Positions 1 through 7,049 of a DNA stretch of 8,042 nt are shown piece by piece. The translations under genes and the position numbers were made by a program. Location of the stretch: contig JAITDQ010000279.1 of assembly GCA_031282485.1 (NCBI GenBank), forward strand, positions 1 to 8,042, written 5' to 3'. Origin of the DNA: Tannerella sp. GTDB taxonomy: Bacteria; Bacteroidota; Bacteroidia; Bacteroidales; Tannerellaceae. The notes below the pieces were generated by a model. It had not been told where the DNA came from, searched no databases, and saw nothing but the letters and a program-made list of their open reading frames with translations. Position 1 is the first letter of the stretch; each line of letters starts with the position of its first letter.

Positions 1-8
1 GTTGTTTG

Positions 9-1679
9 TCAATGTCCAACGGTTATTTCTTCCGTGAATTTTCCCAAACGTATATATTTCCCGTACATTTCACGGTATATTTTTGCATTTTCTTCGTTTG
101 GCGTATATTCTTTTGCAAAACCGGAAGTCATCGCTTTCTGTGCATCTTCCACTTTCGGATAAATACCTGCGGCTGTGGCGGCAAACATGGCGGCGCCAAG
201 CGCACATGCTTGGTCGGTACTGCAAACTTTGATAGGCATGTTGAGCACATCGCTCAGCGTCTGCATGACAAACGGCGATTTCAGGGCGATGCCTCCGATA
301 CCGGTTACGTTGTCAATGCGGATGCCTTCGCTGATAAAACGTTCGACGATGGCGAGCGAGCCGAATGCGGTAGCTTCGACAAGCGCGCGGAAAATGTGAG
401 GCGCGGAACTTCCCAGCGTAAGTCCGTCGATCGTTCCCGTGAGCAGCTGGTTGGCGTCGGGCGTACGTCTTCCGTTCATCCAGTCTGTTGCTATAACGGC
501 GCTTTCGTTGAGGGGTATTTTTTCGGCTTCTTCCGTCAGGGCGGGGATTATCTTCCGGCATGCCTCGTCGATGAGTTTTGCTTTTGTTGCCTCGTCGACA
601 GTCGTTGTCTCCGATAGAATCTTTTTAAGCGGAAATTCCAGCACGCGCTTAAACCATGCATAGATGTCCCCGAAGCCCGACTGTCCGGCTTCAAGGCCGA
701 TCATGCCGGGGATAACGGAGCCGTCGACCTGTCCGCATATTCCTTTAATCAGTTTGTCGCCTATTTCGTCATAGCTTGCGACCATTACATCGCAGGTTGA
801 CGTTCCGATAATGCGAACAAGCGTGTTTGGCGTAATGCCTGCGCCGACCGCACCCATGTGACAGTCGAATGCGCCTCCCGCTACAACGACGTTCGTGGAC
901 AGTCCAAGCCGTGAAGCCCATTCCGGCGAAAGGTTGCCGACGGGTTTGTCTGCCGTTTCCGTTTTTTCAAACAGTCTGTCGCGAAATCCTTTGAGTAACG
1001 GGTCGAGTTCGGTCAGGAAATCTTCGCCGGGCAGTCCGCCCCAGCTTTCGTGCCACATCGCTTTATGCCCGTTGGCGCAACGGCTGCGGACGATGTCTTT
1101 CGCTGTTTTTACTCCCGTGATAAGCGCAGGCAACCATTCGCAGTATTCGACGATAGAGCAGGCTTTTTCGCGAACGGCTTTGTCTTCGCGCAACACGTGC
1201 AGCGCTTTTGACCAGAACCATTCCGACGAATAGATGCCGCCTTCGTATGCGGTGTAGTCAATATCCCACGTTTTGCACAGTTTATTTATTTCCGCCGCTT
1301 CCTTCACGGCGGTGTGGTCTTTCCAGAGAACGAACATTGCGTTCGGATTCTCCGCAAATTCGGGTAACAGCGCTAAGGGTGTTCCCGTTGCATCTGTAAA
1401 TGCAGGCGTGCTCCCGGTTGTGTCGAAGGCTATGCCGGCAATCCGGGCGGCTGTTCCTTCGGGGCATTGCGACAGCGCTTCTCTTACGGTGGCCTCAAGT
1501 ACGTCGATATAATCCTGCGGATGCTGACGATATTGATTTATCGAAGGGTTGCAATATTTTCCTTCCGACCAGCGCGGATAGTTTCGTACCGCCGAAGCGA
1601 TGATTTCCCCGTTTCCCGCATTTACAATAAGAGCGCGGGCGGAGTCTGTGCCATAGTCAAGTCCGATTACATACTTCAT
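9..1679 (-). CDS. araB: L-ribulokinase, FGGY family
   Basis: Phosphorylates L-ribulose to L-ribulose 5-phosphate with ATP in the cytoplasm, the second step of L-arabinose use. The 556-residue length fits the family (the E. coli enzyme is 566). The N-terminus MKYVIGLDYGTDSARALIV is the first phosphate-binding motif of the FGGY/actin-like fold. K206 (NGHK), the presumed catalytic base D272 (GGAFDCHMGAVGAG) and E330 (GLEAGQSGFGDIY) match known ribulokinase active-site positions. The C-terminal ATP-binding lobe includes the glycine-rich TGIGGIALKSPF (about 459-470) and QACALGAAMFA (about 490-500). The ATG at 1679 is the natural start because the family motif begins at residue 4. It is the last gene of the ara operon, but 495 bp of foreign-looking DNA separates it from araA, so its expression may depend on read-through or a local promoter. 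The TGA stop lies at 9-11; no terminator is visible after it. Confidence 0.97.
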   Translation of the reverse strand: MKYVIGLDYGTDSARALIVNAGNGEIIASAVRNYPRWSEGKYCNPSINQYRQHPQDYIDVLEATVREALSQCPEGTAARIAGIAFDTTGSTPAFTDATGTPLALLPEFAENPNAMFVLWKDHTAVKEAAEINKLCKTWDIDYTAYEGGIYSSEWFWSKALHVLREDKAVREKACSIVEYCEWLPALITGVKTAKDIVRSRCANGHKAMWHESWGGLPGEDFLTELDPLLKGFRDRLFEKTETADKPVGNLSPEWASRLGLSTNVVVAGGAFDCHMGAVGAGITPNTLVRIIGTSTCDVMVASYDEIGDKLIKGICGQVDGSVIPGMIGLEAGQSGFGDIYAWFKRVLEFPLKKILSETTTVDEATKAKLIDEACRKIIPALTEEAEKIPLNESAVIATDWMNGRRTPDANQLLTGTIDGLTLGSSAPHIFRALVEATAFGSLAIVERFISEGIRIDNVTGIGGIALKSPFVMQTLSDVLNMPIKVCSTDQACALGAAMFAATAAGIYPKVEDAQKAMTSGFAKEYTPNEENAKIYREMYGKYIRLGKFTEEITVGH

Positions 1680-1683
1680 GTGA

Positions 1684-1711
1684 ATTAAAAATTAAAAATT
1701 AAGAATTAAAA
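1684..1711. repeat. Heptamer tandem repeat (ATTAAAA)x4 before araB
   Basis: Four tandem copies of a 7-bp unit on the plus strand: attaaaa (1684-1690), attaaaa (1691-1697), attaaga (1698-1704, one change) and attaaaa (1705-1711). The array ends four bases before the araB start codon, so it occupies the ribosome-binding region of araB. A second period-7 repeat, aatcaac twice, lies just upstream at 1722-1735. AT-rich leaders are common in Bacteroidota, so the repeat may be a by-product of composition. Its exact period and position could still allow slippage that alters the leader. Confidence 0.75.
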
Positions 1712-1754
1712 GATTTATCATAATCAACAATCAACGTTTTTCTTTGCAATCGGT

Positions 1755-2012
1755 TTACACGCTTTTTGCAAGTTTATTTTTGTCAGGGCGCTGATTATTT
1801 ACTTGATTTTCGATATTATTTATTTTTTCTATGGTCGAAATCGGCGTTTCTACTCCATAGAAAAGTTCGTTTGCCTTATAACCCAAAAATTCAACATATT
1901 TGGTGATTAAATCATAAATGTGCCGTACATAATCCACATGAATTTTCCCCCTGTGATTGAAACAAAGCGGTTCATGATGGGCGATGCGATTTCTGAATAA
2001 TCGAAAAATGTT
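1755..2012 (-). pseudogene. C-terminal remnant of a HEPN-domain (Abi-like) protein
   Basis: An open stretch of 85 codons runs from just after an in-frame TAA (2013-2015) to the stop at 1755-1757. It begins NIFRLFRNRIAHHEPLCFNH (residues 1-20) and continues with VDYVRHIYDLI and EFLGYKANELFYG. RNRIAHH fits the RNxxxH (Rx4H) active-site motif of HEPN ribonucleases such as the Abi-like families, where it sits near the C-terminus. No ATG precedes the motif in this frame. The only in-frame candidate start (GTG at 1937) would give 60 residues lacking the motif. The N-terminal part of the protein is absent from the window, so I read this as a truncated gene. It lies inside the arabinose operon on the same strand but has no evident role there. 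The family assignment rests on one motif and overall character; a small independent gene from GTG 1937 is less likely. Confidence 0.6.
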
Positions 2013-2013
2013 T

Positions 2014-2086
2014 TATCTTTGTGCCGTAATACCCTGTTGTCCCTGCATTAGCATACTTCAGGGTTTTGTTTTTTACGGCAAAGGTA
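2014..2086. repeat. 73-bp inverted-repeat structure with facing -7-like boxes
   Basis: The left arm reads TATCTTTGTGCCGTAA (2014-2029). The right arm, on the minus strand from 2086, reads TACCTTTGCCGTAA, so the arms are nearly the same sequence facing each other. The core match is TGCCGTAA (2022-2029) with TTACGGCA (2073-2080). Each outer end carries a TAnnTTTG box (plus 2014-2021, minus 2086-2079). The broken HEPN-type reading frame ends immediately beside the left arm. It could be a small non-autonomous element, a deletion scar between two inverted promoters, or a small RNA locus. I recognise no named family. Confidence 0.55.
2031..2074 (+). terminator. Hairpin plus T-run, plus-strand terminator-like
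   Basis: ACCCTG (2031-2036) pairs with CAGGGT (2059-2064), and a second CCCTG (2041-2045) can pair with the same right arm. The T-rich run tttgtttttt follows at 2065-2074. On the plus strand this has the form of an intrinsic terminator within the larger inverted repeat. The stem is short and the first-choice loop is 22 nt, so strength is doubtful. On the minus strand, the direction of the ara operon, the hairpin has no immediate T-run. Confidence 0.4.
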
Positions 2087-2174
2087 TATCTTTTTTTCAA
2101 TCAATGTCCGTTTTCTTGTTATAAAATGTGTAAACCAATAAGTCAAAGAACATTTTTAAATCAACAGTCTAAAA

Positions 2175-3680
2175 TCAGGATAACGCTTTATTTAAAAGGT
2201 AATACATTTCGTTGTTGCGGATATCCTGTTTGAAACTGCGAAGGGTCGTGTTGTTGTCGATAATCAGCAGTTCGATGTCTGCTATTTCGGCATAGTCTTC
2301 GATATGTTCGACGGTCAGGGCGTACGAGAAACTCGAATGGTGCGTGCCGCCGGCTAAAATCCAGGCTCCGGCGCCGACCTCAAAATTGGGTTGCGGTTTC
2401 CAGAGGGCGCAGGCTACCGGCAGTTTCGGCAACGGTTGCGGCTCGATGACGTCTACCCGGTTTACAATCATGCGGAAACGGTTGCCCATATCCACGATTG
2501 TTGCGGCAATCCCCGTTCCCGGATGCGCCTGAAATACCAGCCGGGCACACGTTCCCGCATCGCCGATACCCAGAAAATGTACTTCGATACGCGGTTTGCC
2601 GGCCGCTATTTCGGGGTTGATTTCGAGCATGTGCGCTTGCAGGATGGAACTGTCGTTGCCGGCAAAGTTCAGCGTATAGTCTTCGAGGAATGACTGTCCG
2701 CCGGGCAAACCCTGTCCCATTACCCACATTGTGCGAACTAAAGCGGCGGTTTTCCAGTCGCCTTCGGCGCCGAAACCGTATCCTTCGGCCATCAGGCGCT
2801 GGGAGGCGAATCCCATCAACTGCGTCATGCCTTCGAGTTCGTCGAAACTTGTGGTGAAGGCTTTCGCTCCTCTGTCTTCGAGGAAACGGCGCAATCCGAT
2901 TTCCTGAGCGGCGGCGTTGCGGACGTGCCGGTGTTTTTCCGCGCCTTTCCGGCAGTCGCCGGCAAAGTCGTAGAGCTGTTCGTATTCGGCAATCAGGGCG
3001 TCGATTTCGCTTTCCGTCACGGCGTTTACGTAGGGGACTAATTTTGCAATCGGTGCGTTGTCCACATGATAGCCTAAGCGTATTTCGGCTTCGACCTTGT
3101 CGCCGTCGGTCACGGCTACGTTGTTCATATTGTCGCCGAAACGGATGATACGCATGTTCTGTGCATCCGTCCATGCGGCGGCAACGCGCATCCATACGGC
3201 GATTTTTTCCTGTGTGGAGCGGTCTTTCCAGTAACCGACCACCACCTTGCGCGGTTTACGCAGACGGCTTGTGATGTGTCCGAACTCGCGGTCGCCGTGC
3301 GCCGACTGGTTCAGGTTCATGAAATCCATGTCGATTTCGCCCCACGGGATTGTTTCGTTGTACTGCGTATGCAGGTGCAACAGGGGTTTTTTGTAATCTT
3401 TCAAGCCGTGAATCCACATCTTGGCGGGCGAAAAGGTGTGCATCCATGCAATTACGCCGATACATTTCCCGTCGTTGTTCGCGTCGGCAAAGGTTTTCGA
3501 CACTTCTGCCGACGAATTAACCGTTCCTTTATAAATGACTTTCACCGGTAATGTCCCGGCGCCGTTCAATCCCTTGACAATCTCGTTGGAATGAGCGTCA
3601 ACGGCTATTACTGCGTCGCCGCCATACAAAAGCTGCGCTCCCGTAATAAACCATACTTCATAATTTTTAAATGCTTCCAT
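2175..3680 (-). CDS. araA: L-arabinose isomerase
   Basis: Converts L-arabinose to L-ribulose, the first committed step of the pathway, in the cytoplasm with a divalent metal (usually Mn2+). The length of 501 residues is almost identical to the E. coli enzyme (500). The metal and catalytic residues are in register: E306 (GFGAEGDWK), E333 (FLEDYTLNF), H350 (LQAHMLE) and a histidine at 447-448 (GGTHHSS). The family block FMNLNQSAHGDREFGHI occupies residues 120-136, and HTFSPAKMWIHG sits near 81-92. The ATG at 3680 is followed directly by the usual N-terminus (EVWFITGAQLLYG). It lies 36 nt after araD, through an AT-rich leader with no clear Shine-Dalgarno sequence, which fits the phylum. The gene appears intact and is followed by the anomalous 495-bp insert rather than directly by araB. 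Confidence 0.98.
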   Translation of the reverse strand: MEAFKNYEVWFITGAQLLYGGDAVIAVDAHSNEIVKGLNGAGTLPVKVIYKGTVNSSAEVSKTFADANNDGKCIGVIAWMHTFSPAKMWIHGLKDYKKPLLHLHTQYNETIPWGEIDMDFMNLNQSAHGDREFGHITSRLRKPRKVVVGYWKDRSTQEKIAVWMRVAAAWTDAQNMRIIRFGDNMNNVAVTDGDKVEAEIRLGYHVDNAPIAKLVPYVNAVTESEIDALIAEYEQLYDFAGDCRKGAEKHRHVRNAAAQEIGLRRFLEDRGAKAFTTSFDELEGMTQLMGFASQRLMAEGYGFGAEGDWKTAALVRTMWVMGQGLPGGQSFLEDYTLNFAGNDSSILQAHMLEINPEIAAGKPRIEVHFLGIGDAGTCARLVFQAHPGTGIAATIVDMGNRFRMIVNRVDVIEPQPLPKLPVACALWKPQPNFEVGAGAWILAGGTHHSSFSYALTVEHIEDYAEIADIELLIIDNNTTLRSFKQDIRNNEMYYLLNKALS

Positions 3681-3716
3681 AATTTTATTGTTAAATTAAT
3701 TTACCGATATTTCTAT

Positions 3717-4400
3717 TTATTGCCCGTAATAAGCGTTCGGGCCGTGTTTGCGACTAAAGTGTTTTTCGATAAGAAGAGGATTCATTGTTAGATTCGGGTT
3801 AATCCCGTATGCGATATAAGCCATTTTGGCTATCTGCTCCAGGACGACGGCATTGTGAACGGCTTCGTGTGCATCTTTTCCCCACGAAAACGGGCCGTGA
3901 TTTTTCACTAAAACTCCCGGCGTATGCGACGGATTCAATCCTTCGAAGCGTTTTATGATAACATTTCCCGTTTCAAGTTCGTAAGCGCCGTTCACCTCCG
4001 CTTCGGTCATATCGCCGGTACAGGGGATTGCGTCGTGGAAATAGTCGGCGTGTGTCGTGCCGATGTTTGGAATATCGCATCCGGCCTGCGCCCATGCCGT
4101 GGCATAAGTAGAGTGGGTGTGGACAATGCCGCCCGTTTCGGGAAAAGCTTTATACAATGCAATGTGCGTAGGGGTGTCGGACGAGGGTTTCAGATGTCCC
4201 TCGACAACGTGCCCTTCCAGGTCGGTTACGACAATGTCTCCGGCTTTCATACGGTCGTACGATACGCCGCCTGGTTTTATGGCAACTAATCCCGACGCAC
4301 GATCGATCGCGGATACATTGCCCCACGTGAAAATGACTAATCCGTGTTTTACCAAATCGAGGTTGGCACGGAAAACCTCTTCTTTTAATGATTCCAGCAT
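3717..4400 (-). CDS. araD: L-ribulose-5-phosphate 4-epimerase
   Basis: Epimerises L-ribulose 5-phosphate to D-xylulose 5-phosphate, linking arabinose catabolism to the pentose phosphate pathway. It is a class II aldolase-fold zinc enzyme of 227 residues (E. coli 231). The zinc ligands are visible as H94 and H96 (VHTHS) and H168 (KNHGPF). D75 (SSDTPTH), D119 (HADYF) and Y225 in the C-terminal YYGQ match the other active-site residues of the E. coli enzyme. The N-terminal block [11 protein letters not shown] (24-34) is also typical. It starts 7 nt after the stop of araR, so the two are almost certainly cotranscribed and perhaps translationally linked. The related fuculose aldolase is less likely given the YYGQ ending and the neighbouring araA and araB. 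Confidence 0.97.
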   Translation of the reverse strand: MLESLKEEVFRANLDLVKHGLVIFTWGNVSAIDRASGLVAIKPGGVSYDRMKAGDIVVTDLEGHVVEGHLKPSSDTPTHIALYKAFPETGGIVHTHSTYATAWAQAGCDIPNIGTTHADYFHDAIPCTGDMTEAEVNGAYELETGNVIIKRFEGLNPSHTPGVLVKNHGPFSWGKDAHEAVHNAVVLEQIAKMAYIAYGINPNLTMNPLLIEKHFSRKHGPNAYYGQ

Positions 4401-4407
4401 AGTTTAC

Positions 4408-5091
4408 TTACAGTTTAAATTTCCCGGTTTTCCGGTATATGTCACTGTTCATCCTGTACAGACGGGCGCCGCGTTTGGAGCCTGTTTTGTCGATGAAGTC
4501 GGTGTTCTCAATAAATTCCATTGTGGCGACGCGTTTGCGGAAATTCCGCTTGTCCATCGTTTCCCCGTATATGGCTTCGTAAAGCGTCTGTAATTGCGTC
4601 AGCGTGAATAATTCGGGCAGCAGGTTGAATCCGATAGGATTGACGCTTGCTTTCTGTTTCATCATATTACGCGCTTTATCAACCATTTCCTGATGGTCAA
4701 AGATGAGTTCGGGCAACTCATTTATATCCGTCCAGAACGCATTGTGACTCCTGACTAATTCTTTATCATAGTCATCAATATTGATCAGTGCATAATAGGC
4801 GACAGATATGACACGCTCTCCCGGATCGCGTTCAATTTCGCCGAAAGCGCCGACCTGCTCCATGTAAACATTGTCAAGCCCGGTCAACTCACGCAGCACG
4901 CGTTTGGCGGCATCGTCGGCGCTCTCATCCTTTTGAACAAATCCCCCCATCAAAGACCACATCCCTTTTGAAGGCTCGAAATTACGTTTCAATAAAAGAA
5001 GGCTTAACCTTCCCTTCTGAAACCCGAAGATTATGCAGTCGATGCCTACATAAAACTTCGGATGTTCACGATAAAAATTACGTTTGGGCAT
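4408..5091 (-). CDS. araR: Nudix-fold arabinose-responsive regulator AraR
   Basis: A 227-residue two-domain protein. The N-terminal Nudix fold covers about residues 12-145 and a winged-helix DNA-binding domain about 155-220 (FTLTQLQTLYEAIYGE, then RNFRKRVATMEFI). In the Nudix box (50-72) the spacing of G50, E56, R64, E68 and G71 is kept, but two of the three REUxEE glutamates are replaced by V65 and L69. It is thus probably not a hydrolase. In Bacteroides thetaiotaomicron a protein of this architecture (AraR) is an L-arabinose-sensing repressor of the ara operon, and the location here between araT and araD supports the same role. I chose the ATG at 5091 because it lies 13 nt after the araT stop and gives the expected N-terminus before KFYVGIDCIIFG. 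The longer start at 5130 would overlap araT by 26 nt. Confidence 0.92.
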   Translation of the reverse strand: MPKRNFYREHPKFYVGIDCIIFGFQKGRLSLLLLKRNFEPSKGMWSLMGGFVQKDESADDAAKRVLRELTGLDNVYMEQVGAFGEIERDPGERVISVAYYALINIDDYDKELVRSHNAFWTDINELPELIFDHQEMVDKARNMMKQKASVNPIGFNLLPELFTLTQLQTLYEAIYGETMDKRNFRKRVATMEFIENTDFIDKTGSKRGARLYRMNSDIYRKTGKFKL

Positions 5092-5104
5092 ATTCGTTTT
5101 TTTA

Positions 5105-6784
5105 TTACCAGAAATATATGTAGAACGCAACCGTTATGCCGAGAATGATGCATGTATGCATAATATCCCAGTGATTCCAGCTTGCACGCGTTTCGGCGAG
5201 CTGTTCCTTTGTTGAGGTGCCGAAAACGAGGCCTTGTATTTTTTCCGGGGAAGGGGCTTTCGTAAAGATACTTACGGCGATGATAACGAGGATGCAGAAC
5301 AGTAACATCCAGCCGCAGAAGAACAGCCAGTTCACGTCATAGAAGATGTATTTGAATAAGTTTTCGTCCGGCGAAACGGCTGAACTGTAATATATTTTAG
5401 CTCCTAAACGGGTCAGTCCGACAACCATACCGGCAATCAATCCCCACATACCGCCTTTTGCACTTGTCCGTTTCCATGTTATACCCAGCAAAAATGCGGC
5501 GGCAATACCCGGCGCGAGCACCGACTGTACATCCTGCAGATAAGCGTACAGCACATCGCCTACGCCGCGCATTATGGGTATCCACAGTATACCGGAGATA
5601 ACGATAACCACCGTCGCAATCTGACCGATGACAACTAATTTTTTCTCCGGCGTTTTCGGTCTGAAACGTTTGTAAAAATCAATGGTGAACAGCATGGCGG
5701 ACGAGTTGAACAGGGAAGCCAGCGAACTCATCAGGGCGGCGAGTATGCCGCAGACAACCAATCCTTTTATCCCGGCAGGGAGTAATTTCTCGACTAATGC
5801 GGGGAAAGCCGCATCGGCATTAGGCGTTCCATTTTCCGTGAGCGGCAGGAACGCGCCGGTTTTTTGATGAAGGGCAAAAGCGATCATTCCGGGAATCAAA
5901 AACAGGAATACGGGCAGCAATTTCAGGTAGGCGCCAAATATGGAACCTCGACGGGATTCGGTCTGGTTTTTACCCGAAAGAACGCGTTGAACGATATACT
6001 GGTCGGTGCACCAATACCAGAATCCGATGATAGCCGAGCCAATCAGCGCTCCCAGCCACGGGAAATTCGTGTCTCCGTTATTTCGAATCAGGTTAGCCAT
6101 CGAATCGCCATATTCATTAACGGGCGTAGCGCCGACAATTTTTATCATTTCGTCCCACCCGCCAAGTTCTTTAAATCCGAGAATGAGGATGATAAGCGAG
6201 CCTAACAGGAGGATAGGTGTCTGGAGGACGGACGTGTAAAGGACGGATTTCATACCGCCCAGTATCGTGTAAATCGCCGTGATTACAACAAGTCCTATGG
6301 CGGCGATCCAGAAGAAATCTATCCCCCACAGTTCTTTTATTCCGAAAGCCTGCTGGAATACCAGTCCTCCGGCATAAACCGTCACGGCAACTTTCGTTAA
6401 CACATAACTGATCAATGAAATCACGGATAAGATCGTCCTTGACTGGGGATTGTACCGGCGTTCCAGAAATTCCGGCATGGTATAAACCATACTTCGTGAA
6501 TAGAAGGGGACGAAAACCCATCCTAAAATAAGAATTATCCATCCCTGAATTTCCCAATGCGCCATAGCCATTCCGCTGGAAGCTCCGGCTCCGGCCAGTC
6601 CAATCAAATGTTCCGAACCGATGTTCGATGCAAAAATTGACGCGCCGATAGCGATCCATGTCGCATCGCGTCCTCCGAGAAAATAATCGGCGGAATCGTT
6701 ATGTTTTTGCTTCATAACCCACAAAATAATACCAATCAATGCGAGGGAGAATACCCCGATAACAATCCAATCTAATGTTTCCAC
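5105..6784 (-). CDS. araT: Sodium/solute symporter (SSS family), probable L-arabinose importer
   Basis: An inner-membrane Na+-coupled sugar symporter of 559 residues with about 14 hydrophobic segments. Family signatures include YFLGGRDATW (34-43), ASIFASNIGSEHLIGLAGAG (48-67, the unwound TM1 sodium and substrate region), FWYWCTDQYIVQR (255-267, including the sugar-gate tyrosine region known from vSGLT) and SSLASLFNSSAMLFTIDFY (353-371, sodium-site serines). It is first in the ara operon, which points to L-arabinose as substrate. The fold alone does not exclude galactose or another sugar. The ATG at 6784 begins METLDWIVIGVFSLAL, a suitable first membrane segment, and lies downstream of the palindromic repeat pair proposed as operator. 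A hydrophilic stretch (about 508-540) precedes the last membrane segment, and the protein ends FYIYFW. Confidence 0.95.
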   Translation of the reverse strand: METLDWIVIGVFSLALIGIILWVMKQKHNDSADYFLGGRDATWIAIGASIFASNIGSEHLIGLAGAGASSGMAMAHWEIQGWIILILGWVFVPFYSRSMVYTMPEFLERRYNPQSRTILSVISLISYVLTKVAVTVYAGGLVFQQAFGIKELWGIDFFWIAAIGLVVITAIYTILGGMKSVLYTSVLQTPILLLGSLIILILGFKELGGWDEMIKIVGATPVNEYGDSMANLIRNNGDTNFPWLGALIGSAIIGFWYWCTDQYIVQRVLSGKNQTESRRGSIFGAYLKLLPVFLFLIPGMIAFALHQKTGAFLPLTENGTPNADAAFPALVEKLLPAGIKGLVVCGILAALMSSLASLFNSSAMLFTIDFYKRFRPKTPEKKLVVIGQIATVVIVISGILWIPIMRGVGDVLYAYLQDVQSVLAPGIAAAFLLGITWKRTSAKGGMWGLIAGMVVGLTRLGAKIYYSSAVSPDENLFKYIFYDVNWLFFCGWMLLFCILVIIAVSIFTKAPSPEKIQGLVFGTSTKEQLAETRASWNHWDIMHTCIILGITVAFYIYFW

Positions 6785-6863
6785 TGTACCTTAAACTTTT
6801 AAAGATTAATACTGATTTTTCAAATTTGGTGTAAAAGTAACACTTAATTAAATCGGATGTATA

Positions 6864-6871
6864 CAAAAATA
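6864..6871 (-). promoter_or_regulatory. Probable -7 box of the araT (ara operon) promoter
   Basis: On the minus strand this reads TATTTTTG, matching the Bacteroidota -7 consensus TAnnTTTG. Transcription would start around 6857, leaving a leader of roughly 73 nt before the araT ATG. No TTTG -33 box is found at the expected 19-21 bp spacing. The expected -33 position lies at the inner edge of the left palindrome, and the box abuts its outer edge, so a repressor bound there would block RNA polymerase. Confidence 0.45.
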
Positions 6872-6928
6872 ACATGTTATACAACATAAAATGCCCGTAT
6901 ATGCGGTTTTTTATGTTGTATAACATGT
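6872..6928. promoter_or_regulatory. Candidate AraR operator: paired 14-bp palindromes in a 20-bp inverted repeat
   Basis: Two perfectly complementary 20-bp arms, acatgttatacaacataaaa (6872-6891) and its reverse complement (6909-6928), are separated by 17 bp. Each arm contains a smaller palindrome, ATGTT-N4-AACAT (6874-6887 and 6913-6926), whose centres are 39 bp apart. A weaker related sequence, ATGTATACAAAAAT, lies at 6857-6870. Self-palindromic units in inverted duplicate upstream of the first ara gene suit two dimers of a regulator. AraR, encoded in this operon, is the obvious candidate, but the link is by position only. A terminator is unlikely because no transcription unit ends here. Confidence 0.75.
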
Positions 6929-7013
6929 AATTTGCGCTTTTTCCGGCGGGATGAAATGAATAAACGATAAAATAAATCCCGTTCAAATATTTTATTTTGA
7001 TTCCAAAATGCAC

Positions 7014-7021
7014 TATATTTG
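7014..7021 (+). promoter_or_regulatory. -7 box of the AbiEi-like gene promoter
   Basis: TATATTTG matches TAnnTTTG exactly and lies 28 nt before the chosen ATG (7050), placing the transcript start near 7028. A TTTG at 6996-6999 is only 14 bp upstream, shorter than the usual 19-21 bp, so the -33 element is uncertain. Because this box lies inside the longest possible reading frame (from ATG 7008), it argues for the shorter start. Confidence 0.6.
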
Positions 7022-7049
7022 CAGCATAATAGAAACAAAACAGACAAAA

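Larger units (their letters stand above)
1740..2150. repeat. Degenerate inverted repeats bracketing the araA-araB insert
   Basis: The left arm (1740-1760) contains TTCTTTG and GGTTTACAC. The right arm (2128-2150) contains GTGTAAACC and CAAAGAA, the exact reverse complements in the matching order. The middle of each arm is less conserved and differs by two bases in length. The arms bracket the HEPN-type remnant, and the left arm includes that remnant's stop codon. They could be ends of a decayed mobile segment, recombination sites or a chance pairing in AT-rich DNA. The paired 9-mer and 7-mer in the same order make pure chance less likely. Confidence 0.5.
6785..7049. promoter_or_regulatory. 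Divergent regulatory interval between araT and the AbiEi-like gene
   Basis: A 265-bp AT-rich interval between two genes read away from each other. It contains the long inverted repeat at 6872-6928, an araT-directed -7-like box at 6871-6864, and a -7 box TATATTTG (7014-7021) facing the AbiEi-like gene. There is no convincing gene here. The reading frame covering most of it on the minus strand (7124-6699) runs across the regulatory sites and into araT and has no recognisable domain. Confidence 0.8.

Noticed and set aside
6..617. A 203-residue plus-strand frame opposite the araB 3' end
   Set aside because: It is antisense to araB, cysteine- and phenylalanine-rich without domain character, and is explained as a shadow of the kinase coding sequence.
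2380..3195. A 271-residue minus-strand frame overlapping araA
   Set aside because: It lies entirely within araA in another frame, is extremely arginine-rich and has no recognisable domain; araA has conserved catalytic residues.
5092..5130. Longer start for araR at 5130
   Set aside because: It would overlap the araT coding end by 26 nt and adds 13 residues before the usual family start; the ATG at 5091 lies 13 nt after the araT stop.
6872..6928. Reading the long inverted repeat as an intrinsic terminator
   Set aside because: Genes diverge from this interval, so no transcript should end here, and the internal palindromes are better explained as protein-binding sites.
7008..7049. Upstream ATG adding 14 residues to the AbiEi-like protein
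   Set aside because: This stretch contains the TATATTTG promoter box and the likely transcript start, so it is probably untranslated.
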